Shown one piece after another: positions 36,372-47,000 of a stretch of 64,000 nt of DNA. A program made the position numbers and the translations under genes. Source of the stretch: Neolentinus lepideus HHB14362 ss-1 (Eukaryota > Basidiomycota > Agaricomycetes > Gloeophyllales > Gloeophyllaceae); the NCBI GenBank assembly GCA_001632425.1, contig KV425551.1, forward strand, positions 62,001 through 126,000, read 5' to 3'. Numbering within the stretch: position 1 is the stretch's first letter; every line of letters starts with the position of its first letter. The notes under the pieces are model-generated. The model saw nothing but the letters and a program-made list of their open reading frames with translations. It made no database searches and was not told the origin of the DNA.

Positions 36372-39239
36372 TCACAGTCGTCCGCCACCTGTCATCTGTC
36401 TTACAAGAAACATCCCCCTTCCTTCGTCCACGCTCTTCGCACTTCTCATCCCTATCACGCTCTTCGGTCTTGGAAATCTACCCGGAGTCGCGCCTATCTG
36501 CTTCGTCGGGCTGGATGTCAATTGTCTGGTGGGACTCAGCCCACCCCCAGTGAGCTGTCTTGCCATAGCGTCTGCACCGCCCGACAATCCGGTGAACTGC
36601 CGCGCCAAAGTAGTCGTCCCCGTATACTGTGGGACAATACCGCGGCTCGACCAGAACGAGCCTGTGGGCTGGGAAACCAGCGGCCGCGTCGGCGATTCCG
36701 GTGAGCGCGGTGAGACAGGTGACAGCAGCTGTATAATGCATTAGTAACCGTTCATTAAGCATGGGCGATGGAATATCGGAAAATCGAGACGCACCAGGCA
36801 CTCTCTGCACCATACCCCTCCCTCGCCGTCGCTTTTCGCTGCGCTATCGAGCCGCTTGCCACATCCTGGCTTCCGCTCCTCTGATCTCATGCTTCGTCTC
36901 TTTGCATCCTTTCCGCCGCAAACCAGACAGGTAGCGTGCCATCGCGACCCCTGCGGGCCAGGCACAACCCCTATCTCCATCGGCGAAACAGCTTTGTGGC
37001 ATCCCGGACACGTACTACTACTTCCCCATCGTGGAAAGGCTATAGTAGAGGCCGGCGCCGTTGCTGGAGGGCGCTCGAACTTCGTAGGTATAGAATATGT
37101 AGCGGTAACTGTAGTAGATGCTGTGATGGGGATCCTACTAGACATCGTCTTAATGGTGACCTTATCGGGTGGTGCGCACTGAGCGGGATGTCGAAATCAA
37201 TAATACAATTTTAAGATAAGAGCATGGTTAACTTACATCCATATGACAAGTTCCTCCTTGTGCCCTCACGAAGACGGCCTGTCCGCCATCCTTCTCCTGG
37301 AAGGGCCCATCACATACTTTACATCTGAAACACTCAGTGTGATACATCTTAGGCGGTATACCCGTTGAGCTCGGCTCCTCTGGAACCGTCACGTACTTCC
37401 CTCCACCGTGGGTACTAAAAAGCGACAAGCCACATTTCGCGCATGTTGTCTCAGAGGAGACAGTAGCAGGAATGACAACTGGCGCAGGTGATGGCTTCGG
37501 TTTAGCGGTGGGAGTAGTATTCAATTTGGTGGTGGGAGTGGTGTTGAGGATGTCTTCAAGGGCGGACTTGGGGTTACAGAGATCGTCACGGTGGCGGGGA
37601 GGGCTGGTGGAAGGTGTGGAAGGACCGCTGGAGCGAACACTGGTCAAATCGTCTGAGAGGTCAGACATGAGGTCAGGAGTACGGGGTGTAATCACTCCTT
37701 CGATATCCTTCTCTTTGTCCTTCATCAGGGGAGAGGAAGATAGACTTGTTCGTAGGCCATTTGAGGAACGAGGAATTTTTGAAGAGTATCGTCTCAAAGT
37801 TGGGGATTGCTTTGCAAAAGATGTCGTGGCTGGGGAGCTGGATAACTTAGCCGTCGATGATGGGAAATCGTTCAAAGCAGACTGTGGAGACGAAAGCGAC
37901 GTCCGAAGGAACCTATTCTTCATCTCCTCGATAGCTTCAGCAGTGGGTTTACTGGACGCGGAACTGCTTGTCCGACTGCGCATGGGTGTGGAGTATCTCT
38001 CCTTGTCTGGCGGAGACTTCAGCAAGTCGTACGAGGACGGATGCGACAATGCACTGCCAACTTCCGATTCCGTGTCAAGATCCGAGAACGTTCGTAGTCG
38101 GACGCGATCCAAGAAAGGGCTGCTTTCTCTGCTGTCCATAGAGTATCGCGAAGCACCCTGACCTAGTGATTCACGAGCTAGAGTACTCATTGTCCCAATG
38201 CTCTGCTTCCTATTCTTCTCCTCGACCACCGGGCTACCGTCTCGACTCCTGAGGATGCCAAGCCGCTGCTCCAGTTCCTCCAGAGCTGGAGTTCCTTCCC
38301 GGCTCCGCGCACTAGAGGTACCTCCCAAATTATTGCGCTTGCCACTAGAGCTAGCAGGCTCCTGTGGTTTCTGGGGGGTCCTATTCGTCGATCTTTTAAG
38401 GCAACTGTCGAAACAATCGACGCAAGAAGGACGACCGAGTAAGTCAACCATGGGTTTGTCCCCGACATTCTTGAAACAGCCTTCACAACGGAAACAGAGC
38501 TTGTGCCAGAGGCGTCCTGAGTTTTCGACAAAGCCGCCTTCACTCTTCAGTAGGAGAACAGCTCGACCGCATGCGACGCAGTCTCCTTTGGAGCCTCCAT
38601 TCGTCGTGAAACATAGCCGGCACAGAAATCGTGTACCAGCACCGACAGTCGGTGGGGAAGAGGAAGGATCGGGGTAGATGGTGGCATCAGGAGGGAAAGG
38701 AGTTGAACAAATATGACACATAAACTTTGCTAGGGTCTCACTGGGCTGCAGGACGGAACCGTAGGCTTTAGATAGTTCACCGGTATTTGGACATTGCAAG
38801 ATGCCCTCCTTCGCTGCAGTGGAGGAAGGAGAGTCCTCGAGGGTGGAGGAACGTTTCAACGGGGAAGGAGGGCGAGGTGCAGTAGTCGAAGCTATGTGAT
38901 GCGATACACCGGAGCTGAGTAGTGTAGAGACACGCTTCTTTCCTGTGGGACGAAGGAAACGTGCGGTACTGTTGGATGCATTTGATGCAGACGTTTGGCC
39001 GGTTGTGTCCGGCTTTAGTGGTCCAGTGGGAGAGGGATCTTTATCCTTGATTACGTATGTCCTAGACCATCTATCATCTTCCTTAGCTCCAGATTGATTC
39101 CACTGAATGGTTGGAGCTATAATTTACAATTGTAGACCATAAATCGCAACCAGATCTTTGTGCACTCACCTACCGCTGTACCACCGCACTTGCACCGTTC
39201 TCCAACAACTATATCACCGCATCTACGACAGAATCCCAT
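36372..39239 (-). CDS. LIM-domain protein (paxillin-like style)
   Basis: The chain starts MGFCRRCGDIVVGERCKCGG, a small four-Cys ribbon-like motif, then a Ser/Thr-rich stretch and the main exon. LIM-type zinc modules follow: the first is MCHICSTPF..FLCRLCF, DCVACGRAV, then LWHKLCFRCEGCFKNVG and CVDCFDSC. A Ser/Pro-rich linker of about 250 residues separates this from CAKCGLSLF, YHTECFRCKVCDGPF, and a last module CPGCHKAV, WHATCLVCGGKD, GVWCREC. The C-terminus repeats an RQLTG-like motif (ARQFTG, ARQLTG, TRQLTS, VRQMTG). LIM proteins of this layout scaffold actin and septation machinery in fungi (Pxl1-like). The exact orthologue is uncertain. Confidence 0.82.
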
Positions 39240-39535
39240 TCAGCCAATTATTGTTATGTCGTGAATGTCGTGAAACAGGAGCCTCGACGTAAGTCTCCAG
39301 TGCAAGGTGTCCGAAATAGGAGTTCGAACCATGGATGTCACGAGCACGTGATATATGCGCGTTGTCGAGGTCACGTCACTTCATAGATGCATGTGATTGT
39401 CTCTCGCGGGCGATCACTCAAAGCTAAGTGATGAGAATGTAACTGCTATAAGCTGGTCGCTGCTCAGTTATATTTGGTCGCCGGTAGACGCGATTTCTTC
39501 TTTGTCTCAGGACTCTATCGCCTCCTCCATGCATC
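39240..39535. promoter_or_regulatory. Divergent promoter, LIM / TMEM135-like
   Basis: 296 bp between outward starts. It contains a CACGTG palindrome at 39345-39350, a nearby TCACGTCAC element (about 39371-39379) that resembles a CRE/bZIP half-palindrome, and a TATATT stretch near 39469 before the rightward gene. Binding is inferred. Confidence 0.45.
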
Positions 39536-41516
39536 ATGGCTAAACCCTTCTCGCAAACAGTGATGAAGGCGATCAACGCAGTTGAAGACTATCTGCTCTC
39601 CCTTCCGCAAGATCACCCGCTTCAAATATCGCTGCGGACTTACGGGCTTGCGCTTTCCCTCTCCTTGGCGCCCGTGCTTTTGCCCTTCATTACGGCTGCG
39701 ACGTCAAGGCGAGGCCGTGCAAGGTCGGGCGGTCTCGAGGCCTTGAGAAGGGCCCTGAAGCAAGAGTTGGGAGTCAGGGGATTGGCCTTCGCAATAACCA
39801 CGGCCATAGGCGGCGGAGCCTTTTTGCAGCACTTCTGGAGAGTCTTAGAGGGCGAGGTCGATGATAAGCGAAGCTCTGATGAGCGTACCCCTCTGTCTAA
39901 CACCTTTCGTGCTGCCGGAGAGGTATTACGGCGATTGTCTGCTGTATGCAATCTGACTCCTGCCTGGAAAACCTTCATTTGCAATGCTGGTACCTCTTTG
40001 ATTGCTCTGATACTCTTGCAAGGGCGGAAGAGGGCTAGCCGACAAGCGTCGATTCCGTTGACTCCACCTTTCCCCGCGGGCGTTTCAAGAAGTAATACAC
40101 CGCCACCTACTCTAGACCTCACTCTCTTGATGTTTGTCAGAGCCATGGATGCGGGTGTCCAGGCGTGTTTATCAAAGTACGCTTCTGCAGTGTGCCCGGG
40201 AATGGAGCAGGATGCGAAGGCTCGCCGCAAGCTCACGAGACATTCGGACGCTCTGTTCTTTTGGATATGCAGCGCAAGGTCTGTCGTACCAATTCTAAAA
40301 ACAACATAAACTACTGACCCTGGAGTTTGAATCTCAAGGATAATGTGGTGTTTCTTCTATGAACCAGAAAGGTGCTTTCCTATCATTTCAACTAGTGCGT
40401 AAACGGAGATTGACCGCATTTAAGACTTCCGAGGTCATATGTTAAATGGTATTTTCCGACTTAAACAATCCTGTGACACGTCCTAAGAAGTGGTACTCCA
40501 GGATCACATCCATAGCCGACATTGACAGCCGTCTTGTCTACGCCTTGCGTGCCATCCGCAACGGCGAAATCATATACGGTACAAAGGGCTCCAAACTCCT
40601 AATTTCGATGGCACAGGATATGGGTATTCCTAAATCATGGGGCGACGCGGCGATTCTTCCACCACACGGGGGTCCTGCGGCCGATCACGTCTGGAAGATG
40701 CTTGGTGTCCCAGGAAGGAATGGCATTGGAGGTCTGCCTTGCGAGATCGTGCATGGGAGTATGGACAAGAAGAGCTGCACTGCCAACGCGACAAGGCGTG
40801 GTGCGAAGGCCTTCCTAGAAGCGCTGGCCTTATACGTTCCCGTGAGTGGCGTGAATTCTGTCATCTCCTAGTCCTTCTCATTGAAACGTAGATCCACTTC
40901 CTCCCCCTGATCCTTACCCGTCCTTCCGCCCTCTTCCACCTTCGCACCCTCCTCCCGCGTCTCCTCTCCGCCCTCCGCTCCGCAACATTCCTCTCCACCT
41001 TCGTTTCCTCCATCTGGATATTCGTCTGCTTCACGCGAACCCTTTTTCTCCCCCGTCTATTCCCCTCGGTGTCGCATAACTTCTGGGACGGACCTTTCGG
41101 TTGCATCATGGCTGGGTGTCTGGCTTGTGGACCGAGTATATGGATCGAGGAGGGACGCAGAAGGGGTGAGATGGCACTGTACGTGCTGCCAAGAGCGGTG
41201 AGGTCGTGCTTGTCACCCGGGTGGGCGAGGAGCGGCAATACGAGTGCGATGATCGCGGAGAGGTGAGCGATTTTCTATACTCTTGTGTCTGAAGCTGGGA
41301 CGCTTACGACGGTCCAGGTTGGCCTTTGTGTTATCATCGTCTACGCTTCTGACGGCAGCAGTACACCGTCCCGACGTTTTGCGCGGTCTTTCGCGATGGA
41401 CGCTAGACTTCATCTTGCGTGGACCGAACGCTGCGCTCTGGAATCGCAAACAACGAAAACTGGATCCCAAATCAGACTCGAAATTGGAGGGGACGGACGG
41501 GATCAATAGTAGTTAG
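39536..41516 (+). CDS. TMEM135-like (peroxisomal/mitochondrial) membrane protein
   Basis: The protein begins MAKPFSQTVMKAINAVEDYL and has several hydrophobic segments (YGLALSLSLAPVLLPFITA, FAITTAIGGGAFLQHFW). Family-like blocks are FFWICSARIMWCFFYEPE joined over an intron, KWYSRITSIADIDSRLVYAL, RAIRNGEIIYGT and MAQDMGIPKSWGDAAI, then GIGGLPCEIVHG, a typical block of the TMEM135 family, and a Cys-rich FGCIMAGCLACGPSIWIEE. TMEM135 relatives are linked to peroxisome and mitochondrial dynamics in animals. Intron limits around 40310-40485 are partly inferred: one donor (gttaaa after SY) is weak. Family assignment from memory, moderately sure. Confidence 0.68.
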
Positions 41517-41578
41517 AGAATTTGTACTCTTGATATCCCAATGGACTCGAATCGGCTGTAAATTGCATCGCTGGTTGA

Positions 41579-43046
41579 TTAACCCCTCCAAAGGTGCAGC
41601 GAGTGATCGTAGAAGGAACAGCTAGCTATGAGCGTATTCTGTCTATTCGTGCCCTCAGCATAACTCCAGTCCACTCCGTACGCTAGCGACTCGTGTCCGT
41701 CATATTGTTTGCCAATGCTTGCGTTTCCCATTTCGCTATCGGAACAGCTTTCGTAATGAAGGATTTTGAGACCATTGTGCATGCAGGCGGCTAAGAGGTC
41801 TTTTTTGCGCTGGGGGGATGGGTGCCATTTGAGGCGCCAGACGCCGCCACCAACATTGGTCTCTGCAACAGGTTTGGAGGGTTTTCGGGTGTCGAAGATA
41901 CGAACAGTAGAATCGTAACTTCGAGTTTGGACGTGGTCTCGGTCAGACTTGATCCAGGAGTTAGGCTGTTGCAACTGACCTGCCAGCGGCGAAGAGATGC
42001 TCAATGTATGGATGACTCTGGATTGCAGTCACCCCTGCATCAAATCTGAGGGCATATCAACGCGAGCGTCGCGATAGCACTGAATATGACTGGAGGCTCA
42101 CCGCTTGTAAACGAAGGTGGGGCTGTCAAAACCCCGTCGGATGTCCCATCCCTTCAGCTTAACATCATCGCCACCTAATTGCTTGCAGTTGAGGCCTCCA
42201 TTACGACATGATCGTGTAGCTTATACCTGAATATACGATGTTCGAGTCCCAGTAATCCCAAGCCGCTATCCACGGCTCGAAGTCATGAGCCGACCAAGAG
42301 TTGCTCTGTCTCAAGCCAATGGTGTTATCTGGATGCAGAATAGCCAGACTGCAGTCTGACAGCGAAACTACCAAGGAACCTAGTCCGCTGCAGTCTTGCG
42401 TCAGAAGCCGAAGGATTCCAAGAGCGAGAAAACGTCAGACCTAGAAGGCCATCGACGATTGGACCAATCAAGCGAGAGGCACAATACGTCAGATCCGCCC
42501 AGAGATATCGAGTGAATCTTGTTCAGGCGTGTCTAAAGAATCATTTCAAGATGAGGGATCGCTCCGTTGCTCGGGGATGTACCTCTTCTTTCTTCCACTC
42601 ATGGAGAGTGACAAATCCCTCCGCATCAGCTATACCAAGGAGGGGAGCCCATGCTTCCATTCTGTGGCACCTACAGCGTTGAGCTTGATCTTCTCCTAGA
42701 CAAAGGACAGTCGCTACCATTTCATGTCCAAAATACCGGGCAACTCAATGTCCTGGATCTTCTCGCTGAGCCGCCATTATTTCTGGCATTACCTGATTGA
42801 GATTTAATCTACGTACAGGGTGTCCTCTCCACCATCGTCATTACTGACGCTGGACATTGTGCATCTTCCGACTCTGGTCTGCTTCGATCGTCCAGACGAA
42901 TTCTCGACCTCGAAACCGCATGTTTCTGAAGCGGACTCTTGCTGTAGCAATTTGTAGGTCCCACAAGCAAAAATGTGCTGAGAACCAGCAGTAGGACAGA
43001 ACTCCGTAGAAACAGCAGGGTAGACGGTATCGATTGGAGGGTGCAT
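41579..43046 (-). CDS. DPH7: WD40 diphthine methyltransferase homologue (DPH7/Rrt2)
   Basis: WD40 enzyme that removes the methyl group from methylated diphthine on eEF2 during diphthamide synthesis in the cytosol. Starts [16 protein letters not shown], the first ATG of its exon. Typical pieces are [44 protein letters not shown], the WD block [38 protein letters not shown] and the family hallmark [10 protein letters not shown]. The end is HSLHLWRG. At least five introns interrupt it. It is divergent from the small membrane protein gene over 139 bp. No defect seen. Confidence 0.85.
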
Positions 43047-43185
43047 CCGTGCGCAACTTGGAGGTGGTAACGGACGAATCCGAGTGATCGACACTCGAGC
43101 GCCTCGCGACTGCAGGAGACAGGGCAGCTCACCTCCACAACTATCACTGAGTTTCGTGCATACGCTCAGGCGGAGACTTAGCAGA

Positions 43186-43920
43186 ATGGCGGACTTCGTT
43201 CAAAACCTGGACCCCTCCAGGCTAGTCCTTGCAGGAGCAGTCAGTCAACGACCGCCTTAAGCTCTCTCGTTCGTCTTTTCATTAAAATATTCTGGCAGGT
43301 CATGTCGTTCGTCGTTAGTCCTTTCGGATCGCCCTCCTACAACCTCCCGATATTTCTGTTTGGAGTGTATACGCAGGAGCAAAGTGAAGCAATTCAATCA
43401 ATGAAAATAGTACGTATTGACATGACTGTGCTCCCAACATACACTGAGCGACCATCCGCAGTTCACGGGCCTGGTTGGAGTGTCGGCCTTGTTTGACCTC
43501 ATATACATCTTCTCTGCAAATGCGCAGTCTACGTGGCTCAAGCTCATCTTATTCCTGGTCATGATGCTTAAGGCCCGTGTCCCTATCTCAATGCAACCAT
43601 TCTTATCATCGCTCAACCCTGTATCAGGCACCTACTTTCCTCACGTTCGCAGCGGCACTAAGACAAAGAGGTGCACAGTTCTCGGGCTTGGGTAACAATT
43701 TCAGTGGTAACACCGGTAAGTGGTCGAGCCAATTGCCAAACATCAACGATGCTCATTGTGTCCAGTATGGTCCATGCCCGGTGGTTTCACGTCCCTCAGC
43801 GGTGCAAGGGACGGCTACGAGGCGGTCGACGACCCCCCTCCTGCGCCCGTTCCTAAGCCTCAGCCTCCATTGCCCGCCAACAATACTCAAAATGCTCCAG
43901 GCGCCTACCAGTCCGTATAA
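43186..43920 (+). CDS. Small membrane protein of unknown function
   Basis: Exons 43186-43239, 43299-43409, 43462-43572, 43628 to about 43713 and a final exon to 43920 chain in frame. Start MADFVQNLDPSRLVLAG. Hydrophobic segments are around PSYNLPIFLFGVY, GLVGVSALFDLIYIF and LKLILFLVMMLK. After that come FLTFAAALRQRGAQFSGLG, then WSMPGGFTSL and a Pro-rich tail ending GAYQSV. The intron after the MMLK codon starts with GC (gcccgt); only this reading links both neighbouring exons in frame. Looks like a conserved basidiomycete membrane protein, but I cannot name it. Confidence 0.72.
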
Positions 43921-44021
43921 CCGTTTCTCTACGAGTTCTGCCACCAGATATTACAAACCGGAAGAACGGACATTGATATACCAACGAATACCAAAACGTC
44001 ATGTTAAATGAGCTTGGACTC

Positions 44022-47000
44022 CTACATGTGCAGTTCCTCCATCTCTGCGATGAAGTCTCCAAGAATTGTGACAGTCTCGGCCTTCTCTTCCGCTGTTTTC
44101 CTCTCAAATAACCACGGGCAGTCCAACGACTCGCACTCGATTGGCTCGCCTGGCACTGACATCGAACATGAAATGCATATTTCATGAGTCTGCTTCAGTC
44201 GAGTTTCGCCAGCGCTCATCTGTGAGAGCAGAGAGGTAAGAGTTGACTGAGGATCCCTGGCGCAGTCTTCGCAAAGACCTGCTGCAAGTATCAGTGAATT
44301 CATTGGATTCTCTAAGCTTCGAAATAGCCACTCGCCTGTAGGAGCAGTGGCACCGCAGGCAAGACACTCCGACGGCTGAAAATGCTCTTCGATCTTCAGT
44401 CTATTCAATGCCAGGCTATGCTTTTTCTTCTTAGGCGAGAGCATGATCGGGTCCGTCGGGTCCACCTTGATAGTCTTCGGCATCTCCTCGTACCAGCTGC
44501 GCACATCGGCACCCATGAGGTTGAAGATACGCTCCAAGGGAGGGATTAATACCCGGTTAATATAGTAAGACGCGTCCAGTCGCTTACTGCTGGGTATCGG
44601 ATTGTCAAGACATGCTTGAGAGGATAGGGTGAGTGAGGGACCTACCGTTGGTCAAGGAGCTCCTCCGGCGCGACGGCTCTATCAACTAGTCTAGAGTGGG
44701 GACCTCCTTTGACAATTACGTAGCGAATGCGCTCCCCGAACTGGGGTTCATTGGCTTCATCCTCCATCATTCTTCTCGCGGCCACTGTCACGCCAGGTGG
44801 AGGCGGAACCTTGTCGCTTGGATGGACGAATCAGAAACCAGCCTGCTATTGGCAAACGCTCGCTTACCTGTAAGTTCCCATCTTCACCTCTTTCGCGAAT
44901 ATGAAGTCCTGGATGGAGATCCGGTTTTCCAGGATGTCTGACCAGAACCTGCAGCAGTACTCCTTAACCTTGCTGAGGTCTTGTGTCTCGAAAAGAAGCC
45001 TGAGTTACAGTAGTGTTTCAGCGCTGTGAGGGGAGAATCAAAGAAGCTGACCTTAAGCAGTCTTCGGTCATCTTGCGCTGGGCAGGAATGCCATCTCTAC
45101 GAACTGTTTCAATCCCCTTGGCATCGAACCCGGGATGAAGATCGTCAGGATTCTCGTATTTGTAGCCAACGTATCTCTTCTTGGCCATCAACACGCATGG
45201 AAGATACACCTAGCAGGCTTTGTAAGTTGACAATTGGAAAGATTGGATAGGATATCCACCTTCTCAAACTTGAGTTTCACAGGTGCTGGGTTCATACGGG
45301 TTATCGTGTCCGCAATGTCGTGCCCTATCCGAAATGCTTGATCCTTGGTCTTGCCTTTCAAGTATATGAACAAGGAGTCGGTGTCGCCGTACACGACCTT
45401 CGCGCCCCATTTGGTTGTCGAATCTATCAGCCTGATGGCCTAAGCGAGAGATTAGCAAGTGCACCATATCCGTCGTGGTTCTTTCCGCACCTTCTCGAGC
45501 GTTTCTCGCCCGCTCTGTACTATGCTGTCCGCGATCTCGACTGCGGGCATCCGTCCTGAATATGTTGCACTGGTGTAGCCGTATGTGACGTTAGCAATAT
45601 ATTTGAGGCCCAGCTGGCGAGCGTCAAGCACTCTACTAAGTATCTAGGGATCCAAATTTAAGCATGCTATTGATCGTTAATTGATAGCGTCAGTTGGTAC
45701 CTTGTCATCTTTCGAGCTCTTCATGGCTTGCTTGACCATAACCCGCGTTTCCAACAATTCCGTGAGCATACGGCCCAAAAGTCCTTTGCGAACTTCAGGC
45801 TTGACATACATAATACCATTGGGAGCGACTACGCAGTTATCAGCACCAACGCGCTCATGAAAACGATTTTGCCACTTACCGTGAATATGATCTTTCAAAG
45901 TATCGAGTAAACCGGCTCGAATGTGCAATTCGGATACCCCGAATTTGTTGCGGCCTTTGAAATCCACGACACGACCAAGGCAGGTTGAATAACAATAGTT
46001 GTAAGCAATCATGATTGATGGATACAGCGACTGAAAATCTAGGACTACAAGGGGGCTGTTATAAAATGCTGATAAAGGTTCCATAATTAACGGCATGCAT
46101 TCTGCAGCGTTCTGCTTGCCGACCTGGGAAATTGTATCGGTGAATACAGAAATTCAACGCTACGCATGAAACACCTACGTCTTGTTTGCTAGGCGACAAT
46201 AATACAAAGCTTTCAGGCTTGGCTACTCGAAACATGAATGACTCCACTTTAAATTGAGAGCCGCGGCTGATGACAGAGAAGAAGTCCACTCCAAATATCC
46301 GGGCAAATTCGCTGCATAGATTTGAAGAGTTAGAATGTCGAATGTGAGCTAACGCGACTTACGCAGTCTTGGTGATAAAGTCAGCCCGATCCAGAATTTC
46401 CAGGTTCAGCGAAGTGCGACTAGAGATATGCCGTACAGCTTGTGTTGTGTGGGACGGGACCTTGCTTGTAAACCAGGATGTGAGAACACGAGGGCTATAA
46501 TAAGGGACCCTGCATCACCACGAATAAGCCTGCCGTCGCTTGAAAGAAGCGCTCAGGTGCCTACCGCTTCTGCAAGACATTGAATACGACGTTCTCGAAT
46601 GTGTATACGGTCAGGTTATATTCCGAGCGCATGACCCTCCACAGGTTCAGAACGTGGCGACCCACGACACTGAATGTGGATGTAGTTCGGAGGCCCCATT
46701 GATGGTTCCCGCCGCCTATGCGCCTAGCAGGAGCACGAGACAATAGTTCAGTTACATCGAGACCTGCGGCTGACTTCAGCGGACTTTACACTGCTGAGGA
46801 GTTACTACTGACCATACGTACGACCACGAACATTTAGGTATCCCCATGACATAGCTTGAACCTCCCAACCAACAAGGACATCGGGATCAAGCTCGGACAC
46901 CTGGTCGACAACCTCGTTCAACAAATCGAGTTCGTTGGCTACAAGGTGCATGGGGATGTCTCGGTTGCGCTGGGGGTCCAGATGCGCATTTTCTACGGCA

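Noticed and set aside
37472..38161. 229-codon plus-strand ORF
   Set aside because: Lies antisense to the Ser-rich linker of the LIM gene; composition mirrors it.
39640..40236. 198-codon minus-strand ORF
   Set aside because: Antisense to the first exon of the TMEM135-like gene, without family features.
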